Shown here: piece after piece, positions 21,434 through 32,849 of the stretch | Layout of the letters: each line of letters starts with the position of its first letter | Position numbering within the stretch: position 1 is the first letter of the stretch | Assembly (NCBI GenBank): GCA_963585895.1 | Contig: OY757934.1 | Location: forward strand, 35,111,768-35,175,767 | DNA length: 64,000 nt | Source of the DNA: Sepioteuthis lessoniana | Taxonomy: Eukaryota; Mollusca; Cephalopoda; Myopsida; Loliginidae | Direction of reading: 5' to 3' | Translations under genes and position numbers: made by a program | The notes under the pieces: generated by a model | What the model saw: the letters and a program-made list of their open reading frames with translations, nothing else | What the model was told of the DNA's origin: nothing | Database searches by the model: none

Positions 21434-21573
21434 GAAAAAATTGATAACAAGGTAATCCAAACAGGAGAGATTTATTGAGAAACAAAGACGACACTATAGG
21501 GTTTCGTTTCAAATGAACCATCATCAGGACTCAATAAATCTTTCCTTCAGCTTGGATTACCAAATTTTTTCTC
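21434..21573. repeat. Fold-back element bounded by microsatellites
   Basis: Inverted arms 21434-21479 and 21530-21573 (GGTAATCCAA and AGATTTATTGAG shared; about 45 bp with a few mismatches) around a 50-bp loop. TA/GA repeat lies to the left and (TA)n at 21610-21652 to the right. Beyond it, TATACTCCATTAT (about 21578) and ATAATGGAGTATA (about 21780) form a further inverted pair across the TA run. Confidence 0.8.
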
Positions 21574-21605
21574 AATATTGTCGGATTATACTCCATTATC
21601 TACTT

Positions 21606-21609
<4 letters not shown>

Positions 21610-21652
<43 letters not shown>
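21610..21652. repeat. (TA)n microsatellite
   Basis: Uninterrupted run. Confidence 0.95.
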
Positions 21653-21656
<4 letters not shown>

Positions 21657-21799
21657 TTATAACTCCTTGAATACCTTACTTAAGGGCAAATGTATTCCTC
21701 GGTGTTAACGGTTAAAAAGAAACATACTTCTGTTTAAACCCCATTTGATGAGCCAGTTGATGAGCAGGTGAAATAGATTTATAATGGAGTATATATATA

Positions 21800-22129
21800 T
21801 TAATTTTCTTGTTATCATATTTACCAACCCCTCCTTTCGGGCAGGATATGACACAAGTCAATTTTTTAAGCGGTGTTTAACAGGTTTGAGTTCAGAGTTT
21901 TCCTTCTCCTAGACTGGTTGCCTCACCAAGGCTGAAGAACCTAGTCTGTCCTACTATTTACCCATAGATGAAGGGAGAATAATTGGATTCATACCTTTCC
22001 CAAGGGTATTAGTGCTATGTGAAATGCAATCAGTCTCGTCCAGGATTTGAACTCGTGTCGTCGTGTCCATTTCCTACGAGGATAACCATTACACTACGGG
22101 CACCCCCACTTACTTAATTTTCTTGTTAT
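21800..22129 (-). mobile_element. SINE-2 copy with 16-bp target-site duplication
   Basis: SINE body 21816-22113 on the minus strand, including the A-box region (CGTAGTGTAATGGTTATC), B-box GAGTTCAAATCCTGG and the 3' end beside 21816. The 16-bp repeat TTAATTTTCTTGTTAT flanks it exactly at 21800-21815 and 22114-22129, the mark of LINE-machinery insertion. A complete, relatively young copy. Confidence 0.9.
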
Positions 22130-22132
22130 TAA

Positions 22133-22133
<1 letters not shown>

Positions 22134-22218
<85 letters not shown>
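22134..22218. repeat. (TA)n(TG)n compound microsatellite
   Basis: TA run to 22182, then TG to 22218. Confidence 0.95.
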
Positions 22219-22221
<3 letters not shown>

Positions 22222-22699
22222 CGTTTTTGCGGAGAGATTACACAATAAGTATTTAAAAAATTTTCAGAAGAGTTCGATATTTTTATTAATCGAAGCCGAT
22301 CATAAAATCTAAAATGTTAAAATGTTTACAACGTCAAATATTTCCCATTTCAAGTACAGTGGGCTGATATCAAACAACAAAAAGATGTATTTACGTTTAT
22401 TGTCAATGTTTCTACCTGTTTGTTCATCCATTGGTTTATCTCTAAACGCTACCTCAATTCAGAGCATTTTTTTCTCTAATATTGTTTTGTCTTGTTGAAC
22501 TGATAAGCCAAAATTTTGGGTTGCATTTAAAGTTTTTTGTAGTCTTTAATTCATTTGTTATATAATTTAGGTAATGGTATTTTTATATCAATCATTTTTC
22601 GTTAATTATATTTTGATATTCAGTTTGGTAAGGCTTTGAACTACTCAGGTCTCTTAGTTCAGGTGCATAGTCAGATGGTGCAGTCTTACGCCCGCACGT
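22219..22699. other. No supported feature
   Basis: AT-rich unique sequence. Confidence 0.45.
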
Positions 22700-23115
22700 A
22701 AAGAATATGTCAATCATCATTAGTCATAATAAACTCCCAAACAGGAAATGGGGCTGGAGTGTGGATGACGTCATGCCCAGAAGAGATGGTCCTGGGAATT
22801 TGAAGATTTTTGAAACGACAATAGTTAAGTTTTCTACCGTTGAAGGTAGCGGTTAAGTTTTTCGGATCTGATCAGATCAAATCATATTTTCGGATCTCGA
22901 CCGGCAGAGATCTTAAACATCCCAAGATGCGCCGCGCGTCGGAGTGGAGTCAGCATAGTATGGTGAGCATAGGCTTTTAAGAATTGTGTCTCTCTCCTCC
23001 TGTCGCCAAGGACCAAAGGCAGAAATTAATAAACCCGTTCGTATCCGAAATGACAGAGTCCGCCTGTATTTGTATATGTATTTGTATTACTGTTGTTATT
23101 TATATCTCTATGAAT
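22700..23115 (+). promoter_or_regulatory. LTR-like or promoter-like island
   Basis: A GC-richer stretch with a perfect cAMP-response palindrome TGACGTCA (about 22767-22774), a CpG cluster GATGCGCCGCGCGTCGGAG at about 22927, a TTTTAAG TATA-like word at 22975 and ATTAATAAA, a possible poly(A) signal, at about 23023. This order (CRE, TATA-like, poly(A)) is what a solo retrotransposon LTR would show. TG...CA ends and a 4-6 bp target duplication could not be fixed, so an ordinary promoter remains possible. Confidence 0.3.
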
Positions 23116-23122
23116 ATACAAC

Positions 23123-23375
23123 ACTTGACTCTAGAAGGTAGAGTGTTCGCCAGTGGCCCCGGAGACCAAGATTCAATCCAGGGCCGAGTCATACCAAAGA
23201 CTCAAAAAATGGTACTTGATAACTCTTTGCTTAACACTGAGCAACATATGGTACGTATCAAGAGTAAAGTGGAGCAATCCAGGGAAAGGAGTAGCGCCCT
23301 CCCCTGCACCTCAGCTATTGAAAAGGGACCCTTCGAGTTGACCTCGACTATGATCGCCAACTTTATTTACTAATT
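23123..23375 (+). mobile_element. SINE-1 copy
   Basis: Head TAGAGTGTTCGCCAGTGGCC, B-box-like ATTCAATCCAGG, body GGTACTTGATAACTCTTTGC and GGAGCAATCCAGGGAAAGG, 3' end CAACTTTATTTAC. Small deletion in the CTCGGTGTAGTAG segment. Confidence 0.85.
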
Positions 23376-23516
23376 ATAACAGATACTGTTTTTGCTTTGT
23401 TTACTTGTTTTGTGTTTGTTTTTGTTTTGTGTTTTTTGGGTTTCATTTTTTTTTTTTCATTTGTATCATTGTTACAATTCCTGACTACTGATTTGAGGTT
23501 ATAGTGTTTCGTCGGT

Positions 23517-23518
<2 letters not shown>

Positions 23519-23580
<62 letters not shown>

Positions 23581-23619
23581 TTCCTCGGTCTTTAGATAGA
23601 TAGATAGATAGATAGATAT
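23519..23619. repeat. (TA)n and (TAGA)n microsatellites
   Basis: TA 23519-23577, unique bridge (GTGTTCCTCGGTCTTT), then TAGA 23593-23617. Confidence 0.95.
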
Positions 23620-23969
23620 GAAAATTTAGAAATATGAAATAACACAAGGTATTCAGAGGATGTTTTTATTTATAGTTCGATTTATTTGCCAACGTTAACT
23701 TTTTTTTAATATTAAATCATTAACTTTTCATCAGAGCGTTTGAATTGTTAAATGAAACGAAAACATGAGAAAGTTTAAGCATTCATTGATAGAGTGTTTA
23801 AAACTTTCTCATTTTCCGTCTCATTGAGCAATTCAAACACCCTGATAAACTGTTAACGTTTTCATATTGAAAAAAAAAACGTCTAACGTTGGCAAATAAT
23901 TCAAAATATCGATAAAATCATCCTCTGAAAATCTTTTGTGCTTTTTCATATTTGTACATTTTCATATTG
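23616..23969. repeat. Long fold-back element (about 350 bp)
   Basis: Left arm 23617-23780 and right arm 23796-23968 are inverted copies with mismatches and small indels (TATGAAAAT end, CAGAGGATG, TTTGCCAACGTTA, GTTTGAATTG, GAGAAAGTTT in register). The centre is near 23788. No ORF. The shape fits a MITE or fold-back transposon; the (TAGA)n run abuts the left end, hiding any target duplication. Confidence 0.9.
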
Positions 23970-24190
23970 TTGGATTTACCTCCAGTTTTCTTAATACCGA
24001 GGTTGTATTAAATAGCAAAGAGACTTTTGTTTAAAAAATAGTTTATAAAAATATTTATCGAGTAAACTTACGATATTGTCTAAGGAAAAAAATCGATTGC
24101 CGACAATCTACTATGATTAATAGAACGATCGTAAACGATGTAAGGCAAACATTAACCCGATGTCTGATAGGAATAATGGAACGAAACAGA

Positions 24191-24192
24191 AT

Positions 24193-24227
<35 letters not shown>

Positions 24228-24230
24228 AAA
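24191..24230. repeat. (AAGA)n microsatellite
   Basis: Tetranucleotide run of about ten units. Confidence 0.95.
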
Positions 24231-25554
24231 ATGACTTAAGAATCGGGCATGCGCAGTAACGTGATGTTCTTAATATTAGTGACTTGACTTCTTTCAATAA
24301 AGTGACAATTTTAATTTTCTAATAACATTAGTAAAACTCAATTAATTTTAATAAAATTAATTCAACTTGAACAATAATTTATTCGAAGTACCTTTTAGCA
24401 TTACAAGTCACTAAATCTGATTTGACAAACACTAAATATAAAGTTATAGCAAACGTTTTTGCTTCTTATGCTTGTTTTTCTTATACTAACGCTTTCCCGA
24501 TCTTTGCGCCACTGTGGAAGCTGCAGAATTTTATAGAAATTCATTGTAATATCATTTTTTTATTTGATTTTGGACTTAAATCATTTGTTTATAAATTGCA
24601 AAAGAGTGTACATAAAAATCTAATTTTAAAGATTTTTAAGCACCTTTAACCCATGATAGATGAAATATATGCAGGGATTAAAAAATAAATAGAAAATAAC
24701 ATGAAAAATATTTTTCAAAAAAAAGCAAATGTAACTGCTTCCCTGGAGGCCTCTGGCAGGAAGCACAATCTGCGCATGCCTGAAAAGATGGATTTCCTGG
24801 CGCCGAAGAGAAACTCTTTCTCAGTTACCTCGACGTTCCTCAATTGAACGGACGAACCTTTTTCTTTTGGCTGCTAGTAGGTAGTGAACGTGCTTGTTAA
24901 ATCCCGAACTTAGCAGCACATTGTGCCTCCTACAAGTTGTAGATTCTGATGATTCTATGATGTCCTTCAAACGTCTTCTCTGAGGGAGAGTGACTATTTC
25001 TTCTGGTTCAAGAAAACATTACGCATCACTGAATTATCATATACTACCAAAATAAAATTTGAGTCTAAAGGCATCCTTGTCTTTTTCCTTCCATCCTTAA
25101 TTCCCTTGCAGCTTCGACAAACAAATAAGAAGATAACAAGGGAATGAGGTAAGAAGAAAAAGGAGTCAGACATAAACCTCAGAATTTCCAAAAGATACCA
25201 ACAATCAACCACATACCATGATAAAACTTTCGTATACCCCCATAAATACATTGGCAAAATTAAAGAATCTTTTATAGAATATAGTTATATATGTGGACAT
25301 GCCGCAAAATATTATTACTTTCTGCTACAATAATTATATCTATTCGTCTATTTACTATTACAATATTCTTATTCTGTGATTTTTTAGCAAATCTTTTACG
25401 ATAATACTGAGCAATTGCATATTTTTCTTACGTAAAACATAAAAGAGTGAAGAAAGAATATCTTTTAAGAAAAAATAAAGAATTAAAAGAAACGGAAATG
25501 AAGGGAAAATGTGTTAAAATGAAAGCCACATTTTAAAAGGAACGTCGTTTCAGA
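24231..25554. other. Mostly unique sequence; two NRF-1-like words
   Basis: GGCATGCGCAG (about 24245) and CTGCGCATGCC (about 24770) are exact reverse complements and resemble NRF-1 sites; the second lies in a locally GC-richer patch (24735-24900). No exon or tail could be tied to them. Confidence 0.25.
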
Positions 25555-25620
25555 AATTAAAGACCGGAAGTCATTGTCACATCTCTGTGTGTTCTCCACA
25601 TGACTTCCGTTTGCATCAAC
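25555..25620. promoter_or_regulatory. Inverted pair of ETS-like sites
   Basis: ACCGGAAGTCA at about 25562 and TGACTTCCGT at about 25600 are inverted copies about 28 bp apart, each holding the CCGGAAGT/ACTTCCG ETS core. Might be a promoter element or a simple hairpin. Confidence 0.25.
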
Positions 25621-27465
25621 TGCTTACCATTAGACACTTAGGAGATGTCAGAGTAACTTACTCTTCCCCGATGTCCAACTGTGCGCTTTCCGTCAATTCA
25701 TCTCTCGTTTAAGCATTTTCTTGGGTGCTTTCTTGAATGCATCAATTAATATTTTATAGTTTATAACGGAGACACGTTTGAACTGTCTGGGTTTTGTCAT
25801 CAGTATATTAATAAGTGACGAGGTAGCTTTCAATCATTGGATAGGGCAGAGCTTGCCAAACTGTGCGTTTGCAATGATCTCTAGGCCTGTAGATTTCTTT
25901 AATTTATCTATATATTACTAAAAATCCAGTTTTACTTATGTGAATGTATGTATATAAAAAACTTAGATAGATAGATAGATAGATATGTATGAAAGAATGA
26001 AACCGTTTTATCAAAGCAATACACTACTTAAAAGTAAGTATAAAATTTTCAATTCAATTTGCTGCAAAATGATAATATGGGAGATTTACATTCACGTCGA
26101 ACATCATTTTTTATCAAAAGGAAGTGCAAATGTACCGAGGCTGCAACAGCAAAGTTGCTAAGAAGGTGGTCTTCCTGAACGCCAAAATTGGGCGTGATTG
26201 GTCTATAAATAGATTGCTTCAAGCCAATTGCAGGAAAAACGCGGACTCAAAGAACTGATCCAAAGACAAATAAATAAAGGGTATAGATTATTGAAAAGCA
26301 TTTATATCCTTATTTCCATCACTGTACAAAATCGAGAGTGTATCACGGCGATTCCCAACATTCGGAGTCCAAGTCGAGAACAAGTGACAGCAAGCAATAA
26401 TCTCTTGTTGATCCTACCACATACACAAGACTTTGCCCGAGAGCTGTGAACAGTGTGAAACATGAACATTTGAGTCGTGTTAGTACTCTTGGAACTGTTC
26501 CAATAACGCCAGAATCAAGATTGGGTTAATTAGAATTTTGAGGAGGAATTAAGACTGTTCAGACCACTGTGTTATTAGGACGTCTGCGAAGATTTGAGAA
26601 GATATGAGGTCACTCAATCTCTAACGATAACCAACAAAGAAAAGAATATCTATTTGAACATTTAGGGATATTCATTTCAATAAATATCTCAAATTTAAAA
26701 CCAAATTATAATCCATTGATATACTTAGAGTAGTATCCTCAACTTGATTGTTATTATAATCCCAATATAACCTAGTGTATAAAATCGTTGGTTAAAATTC
26801 ATCAAGTTACCTAGCAAACAATCCTTAGGTAGGGTAGTTCATGAAATACACTATTTTAGTGAACAAGCTTAGCGATATCTCTAAGAATTAGTAAGAATCA
26901 ACTCATACTAAATATTCTCTAATTATACTTACTTGGCATTAGTCGGTGAGTCTTATTTAAATTGAGTAGGCGTATTCACAAGAAACACAAACTCCATCTA
27001 CAAAGAGAAGTAGTGTCATGTTCATTGCCTTATGCCGATAGAGCTGAGCTATTTTTGGCACCCCCATCCGCACACGAATGAGTCTGCGTTTTAAAACCGA
27101 TCGTTTAACGAAATCTGCCTATAACAGGAAACCAAAGTAAATAAAACAATCAAACTCTGTGGATTGAATAAAGGCTTAATTTCGATATTCTTCAGACCTT
27201 ACTAGAAACGATAAAGATATTAAGAATTAATGTACAATAATGAGAACGTTTGGTCTATAATAAAAACCAAGATCAGGACATCAGTTCGAATATATTAGTG
27301 CATGATATGGTTACACTTCATTTCAGAAATTTAAAGAAAATTAAAAATAGGCCATGCACTAATATATTATCATTATATAGAATTATACGCATTTTTGAAA
27401 AACAAGGCGTTCAAAGACAATTCAGTAAATATTTAACTGAAACAGAGCGATTATATCAGTGTATA
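25621..27465. other. Mostly unique sequence
   Basis: A (TAGA)n run at 25965-25986. CTATAAATAG at about 26202 looks like a TATA box but has no supporting exon. 26490-26640 is weakly reminiscent of the REL-LINE tail (TTCAGACCACTGTGTTATTA); too degenerate to call. Confidence 0.4.
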
Positions 27466-27920
27466 ATAATAATAATAATAATAATAAACTTCTCAGGGAT
27501 TGTGAGATACAAACGGATCACCTAACCGCGACCAATTCTAGTGAAAGTCAACAAAAAAGGGAACCTGCCGAATAGTGGACTTAGCCGTTCCGGTTAACCA
27601 CATGGTAAAAATGAAGGGAAGCGAAAAGAGAGATAAGTACCTAGACCTTGCTAAAGAACTGAAAAACCTATGGAACATGAAAGTGAAGGTGATACCAATT
27701 GTAATTGGTGCACTCGATACAGTCACCAAAGGATTGGTACAGGGACTGGAGGATTTGGAAATAAGAGAACGAGTGGAAACTATCCAAACTACTGGATTAT
27801 CAAAATCGGGCAGAATACTGAGAAGAGTCTTGGAGACTTGAGGAGACTTGCTGTCACTCAAATTCCTGTGAGAAACCATCAGCTAATACTGGTGTAAAAA
27901 ACTTCAATAATAATAATAAT
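27466..27920 (+). mobile_element. REL-LINE 3' fragment, well-preserved tail
   Basis: Follows a (TAA)n run at 27466-27486. Starts in the endonuclease segment (TACAAACGGATCACCTAA). An open stretch 27575-27841 encodes DLAVPVNHMVKMKGSEKRDK, KVIPIVIGALDTVTKGLVQG and RVETIQTTGLSKSGRILRRV. 3' stem-loop CATCAG/CTGGTG at 27878-27895 and (AATAAT)n tail to 27920. Confidence 0.8.
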
Positions 27921-28100
27921 AAGGGGGCTGGAATAACTGGAATACAGAAGAATCAAGACAATCCAGATTACTGCATTGTTTAGAATGGTCAGAATACTGA
28001 GACGAGTCCTGGATACCTGAGGTGATTTGCATCCACTCAGACTTCAGTGAAAGACCACCAACCAACGCTGGTGGAAAAAAAACTCGCGAGCAGTGAAATA
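27921..28100 (+). mobile_element. REL-LINE short 3' tail copy
   Basis: Tail-only copy: CAGAATACTGAGACGAGTCC region, stem-loop CCACCA/TGGTGG (compensated stem), AATAATAATCATAAT tail. Confidence 0.7.
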
Positions 28101-28320
28101 ATAATCATAATGTGGTTGGTGCACTTGGCACAATCTCCAAAGGATTGGTAAAAGGACTGGAAGACTTGAAAATAAGATGAAAAGTGGAGACCATCCAGAC
28201 TACAGCATTATTAGGATTGGCTAGAATACTAAGAAGAGCCCTTGAAACTTGACGAGACTTGCTGTTACTTGAGTAACCATCTGCTAACGCTCGTGTGAAA
28301 AACTCTCAAACCCATCGTTT
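28101..28320 (+). mobile_element. REL-LINE short 3' tail copy
   Basis: Begins TGGTTGGTGCACTTGGCACA, continues through GACCATCCAGACTACAGCAT to the degenerate stem-loop (CATCTG/CTCGTG) and AACTCTC. Confidence 0.7.
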
Positions 28321-30414
28321 CATTTAAAATAACACTAAAATATACCAAATTTGAAAATGCCAGGCCATAATAACGTACATGATTCTGGTTCAAAAAATTC
28401 CCCGCCATCCATGACAGACTAGCTATCGAAACGAATAGATGCCTACAAGAAGCAGACATACACGAATGTATGACCAAAGGAAAGACCACACTGATCCAAG
28501 AAGACCTCCCCAAAGGGACTGCCCCAAACAACTACAGACCCATAACATGCCTTCCAATAGTAAGAAAAATACTAATTGCACAAATAAGGGAAGAGATTTA
28601 CGACTCGTTAACGAGCCACGGATTATTCCCCGAGGATCAGAGAGGATGCTGCAAAGGATTCAAAGAGCAAAACGGGCCAGAAAAGTCTTGCTATGGCTTG
28701 GATTGACTACAAATACGCTTACGTAAAAGCTGGATAATAAATTGCCTCAAAATGTACAAGATATCCGACGAAATCATAAATTTTATCGAGAAAACCATGA
28801 AAACCTGGAGAGAGAAATTGGCAGCAGGAGGGAAAAGCTTAGCTGAAGCGAAGATCCAGAGAGGTATATTCCAGGGAGATGTGCTCTCACTACTACTATT
28901 TGTAATAACGATGATGCCACTCAAGCACATACACAGCCGGATACAAACTTACTAAATCGTAGGAAAAGATTAATCACCTAAGGAACATGGACGATATCAA
29001 ACTGTTTGCAAAAAACGAAAAAGAATCGGAAACTTTAATACACGCAGTGAGAAAATACAATCAGGACATACGGATGGAACTTGACAGAAAAAATGTGCCA
29101 TGCTAATAATGAAAAACAACACATAACAAACGGAATGGAACTACTGAACCAAGAAAAAATTAAAAGGATCGGTGAAAAAGAACCCTACAAATACTTGGGA
29201 ATATTGGAATCTGACACCATCAAATAAGTGGAGATGAAAGAAAAAATTAAAAAAGAGTATCTTAGGAGAACAAGAAATCTACTTGAAACAAAACTATATA
29301 GCAGGAACTTTATCAGAGGGATAAATACCTGGGCTGTCCCCTTCATAAGATATTTACGACTATTCTTGAAGTGGACCAGAGAAGAACTTTAACAAATGGA
29401 CCAGAGAACAAAACTCATGACGATACACAAGGCCTTACATCCCAGAGATGACGTTGACAGATTATATGTGTCAAGGAAAGGGGGAGGAAGAAGACTTGCC
29501 TGCATTGAAGACAGCGTTGACGCATCGATACAACCACTCGAATATTACATAGAACAGCGTGGAGGAAGACTGATTACAGCTACAAAAAACAATACTGACA
29601 ACACGAGGACCATCTGAATGGAAATAACCAGAAAACAAAAATGGGAAGGAAAACAACTCCATGGACGTTTTAAACGACTTACTAGCGATATCTCACACGA
29701 GAAAATGTGAACATGGCTAAGAAAGGGAAACCTTAAGAGAGAAACAACGCCATAAGGATCAACCATATCAAAGCAAGAACTGATAAGACGCAAGAAAACA
29801 GCAGATATGTGGTGATAGAGACGAAAAGAGAATGCAGCAAATTAGCACAAAAAAGTATAAGACTAGAAAGGACAGGTCGGGGAAGGTGATCCATTGGTAA
29901 TTGAGTAAGAAATTGAAGTTTGACCATGCAAACAAATCGTGTATGCACAACCCAGAATCTGCCCGGGAAAATGAGACGCACAAACTCGTCTGGGATTTGA
30001 GATACAAACTGATCACCTAATCTCGGCCAGACGACCAGGTCTTGTAATAATCAACAAAAAAAGAGAACCTGCCGAATTGTGTACATGACTGTGCCGGCTG
30101 ACCACATAGTAAAATTGAAGGAAAGCGAAAAGAAAGGTTAGTACCTGGACCTTGCTTGGGAATTTTTTTAAAAGTGGAACATGAAAGTGACGATTATACC
30201 AATTGTGATTGGTGCTCTTGGTACAGCCACCAAAGAATAGATACAAGGACAGGGGGAATTGGAAATAAGAGAACGAGTGGAGATCATCCAAACTACAGCA
30301 TTGTTGAGATTGGCCAGAATACTGAGAAGAGTCCAGGATACTTGACGAGACTTGATGAGACTTGCTGCCCAGTGAGAAACCATCCGCTAAACCGGGTGTG
30401 AAATACTCGAAAAG

Positions 30415-30474
<60 letters not shown>

Positions 30475-30475
30475 G
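28321..30475 (+). mobile_element. REL-LINE, 2.1-kb 5'-truncated copy
   Basis: Runs from the RT start (28345-28560; GKTTLIQEDLPKGTAPNNYR) through RT (QRGIFQGD at 28858-28881, intact), a degenerate catalytic region at about 28985 (NMDDIKLFAKNEK), linker (KLMTIHKALHPRDDVDRLYV at about 29410-29470), endonuclease region (about 29900-30110) and tail (30180-30400) to a (TAA)n tract at 30417-30474. Stops and frameshifts throughout. The stem-loop reads CATCCG/CGGGTG, a compensatory variant. Confidence 0.8.
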
Positions 30476-31313
30476 GAAAACAACTCTATGGCCGCTTTAA
30501 GCGTCTAATAAACAACATCGCGCACCAGAAAACCTGGACCTGGCTAAGAAAAGGAAACCTTAAGAGATAAACGGAATCCCTCCTAATAGCAGCACAGGAC
30601 AACGCCATAAGAACGAATCATATCAAAGCGAGAATAGATAAGACGCAACAAAACAGTAAATGTAGACTATGCGGTGACTGAGACGAAACGATCAATCACA
30701 TTATAAGTGAATGCAGCAAATCTGCACAGAAGGAGTATAAGGTGAGACACGACTGGGTCGGCAAGGTAATCCACTGGGAAATGTGCAGGAAATTTCAATT
30801 CGACCATTCAAACAAATGGTATATGCACAACCCGGCGCCTGTCCTAGAAAATGACTCGCATAAACTCCTATGGGACTTTAACATACAAACGGATCACCTA
30901 ATCCCGGCCAGAAGACCAGACCTCATAATAATCAACAAAAAAAAGAGAATCTGCAAAATCGTTGACTTTGCTGTCCCGGCGGACCATAGAATAAATCTGA
31001 AGGAAAGTGAAAAGAAGGATAAGTACCTCAACCTTGCTAGAGAATTGAAAAACTGTGGAACATGAAAGTAACGATTGTGCCAATTGTGATTGGTGCGTTA
31101 GGCACAGTAACTACAGGATTATTAAAGGGCCTGGAGGACTTGGAAGTTAGCGGACGGGTGGAGACTATCCTAACGACAGCATTGCTGAAGACGGCCAGAA
31201 TACTGAGACGAGTCCTGAAGACTTGAGGAGACTTGCTGTCACTCAAACTCCAGTGAAAAACCATCAGCTAATACTGATGTGAAAAACTCTAGAGGAGTAA
31301 ATAATAATAATAA
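30476..31313 (+). mobile_element. REL-LINE copy with best-preserved endonuclease
   Basis: 5'-truncated copy starting in the linker (GGAAAACAACTCTATGGC). CCHC zinc motif at 30660-30715 (CRLCG, then INHIISECSK) with a stop replacing one codon. An open stretch 30742-31065 encodes the restriction-like endonuclease (RRPDLIIINKKKRICKIVDF, then VPADHRINLKESEKKDKYL), with the PD...D spacing of this family. A frameshift near 31055 precedes the tail. Canonical stem-loop CATCAG/CTGATG, then ACTC/GAGT hairpin and a short AATAATAATAA tail. Confidence 0.8.
30742..31065 (+). pseudogene. REL-LINE restriction-like endonuclease remnant
   Basis: 107 open codons from MRHDWVGKVIHWEMCRKFQF through PDLIIINKKKRICKIVDFAV to ARELKNCGT. 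In R2-type elements this domain nicks the target DNA; the PD and following D residues are intact. N-terminal neighbour is the CCHC motif; the C-terminal tail is shifted out of frame. A fragment, not an independent gene. Confidence 0.7.
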
Positions 31314-32695
31314 GCTATGGCATTGATTGACTACAAAAACGCTCACGATATGATCCCTCAAAGCTGTTAATACACTATCTCAAAATTTACAAGATATCCG
31401 ACGAAGTCATAAACTTTATCGAGAAAACCATGAAAAACAGGAGAATGGAACTGACATCAGGAGGAAAAGATTTACCTGAAGTAAAAATCCAGAGAGGTAT
31501 TTTCGAGGGAGATGCGCTATCACCATTACTATTTATTATAGTGATGATGCCATGCTATCACTTTTTCAGGAAATGCACCACCGGATACAAACTTACTAAA
31601 TCGGAAGAAAAGAGCAACCAACTAATATACATGGACGACATCAAGCTGTTTGCCAAAAATGAAAAAGAATTGGAAACTCTAATACTGGCAGTGAGAATAT
31701 ACAGTCTGGACATAGGGATAGAATTTGGCATAAAAGAAAAAATTAGAACGCTCAAAACAATCACTTGAAGACTACATACAAAAGTGCTGAGGAATTCTGA
31801 TTACAGCGACCATAAACTATAAAGACAACACGAGGATCAACAGAACAACAATTACTACGAAACAAAAATGGGGAAAAAAAACAACTGCATGGTCATTTTA
31901 TGCGACAACCAACCGAAATTTTACACGAGAAAACGTGGACAAGGCCAGGAAAGGAAAATCTTAAGAGAGAAACTGAATCTCTTCTAATAGCAGCACAAAA
32001 CTACGCCACAGGACCAATTATATAAAAGCAAGAATAGATAAGACGCAACAAAATAGGAAATGTTGATTTTGTGATGATAGACATGAAACAATCAATTACA
32101 TAATAATCGAATGCAGAAAATTTGCACAAAAATAATATAAGACTATTCACGACTCGGTGGGGAAGGTGATTTACTGAGAATTGTGTAAGAAGTTTAAATT
32201 TGACCATACGAACAAATGGTATATGTACAAGCCGGAATCTGTCTTAGAAAATGAGACACACAAACTTATCTGGAATTTTGAGATACAAACGTTTCATCTA
32301 ACCTGGGCCAGACGACCAGACAACAAAAAAGAGAACCAATCGAATTGTGGATTTAGCCATTCCGGAAGACCACAGAATCAAATTGAAAAACGTGAAAAGA
32401 GAGATAAGTACCTGTACCTTGCTAGGAAGTGAAAAACTATGAAACATTAAAGTGATGGTTGTACCAACTGTAATTGGTAGTCACCAAAGGATTAGTAAAG
32501 GGTCTTGAGGAATTGGAAATAAAAGCACGAATGGAAACTATCCAAACAACAGCATTATTAATATCGGTCAGAATACTGAGAAGAGTCCAGGAAACTTAAG
32601 ATTTGCAGTCAATCAAACTCCAGTGGCAGAACATCAACTAGTGGTGGTGTGAAAAACTCTCGAAGGAGTATGATTATAATAATAGCAATAATTTG
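31314..32695 (+). mobile_element. REL-LINE copy with internal deletion
   Basis: RT segment 31314-31745 (IQRGIFEGDALSPLLFIIVM, then YMDDIKLFAKNEKELETLIL with an intact catalytic box at 31631-31642), an abrupt jump at about 31750 that skips part of the linker, then linker, CCHC region (about 32060-32130), endonuclease (PESVLENETHKLIWNFEIQT) and tail to 32695 (AACTCTCGAAGGAGTATGAT). Confidence 0.8.
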
Positions 32696-32849
32696 CAGCA
32701 TTCGCTAATAATAAACAAATGCAGCAAACTAGCACAAAGGGAGTGCAAGACTAGACACCACCGGATGTAAAATGTAATCTTTTGGGAAATGTGCCTGGCA
32801 TTAATATTTGACCATTCTACCGAATGGTATATGTACAAAATGGAATCTG

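Noticed and set aside
26195-26215. TATA-box promoter
   Set aside because: A single CTATAAATAG word without exon, tail or other promoter elements.
30013-30483. 156-codon minus-strand frame
   Set aside because: Antisense of the plus-strand REL-LINE and its (TAA)n tail, which produces the poly-Leu stretch.
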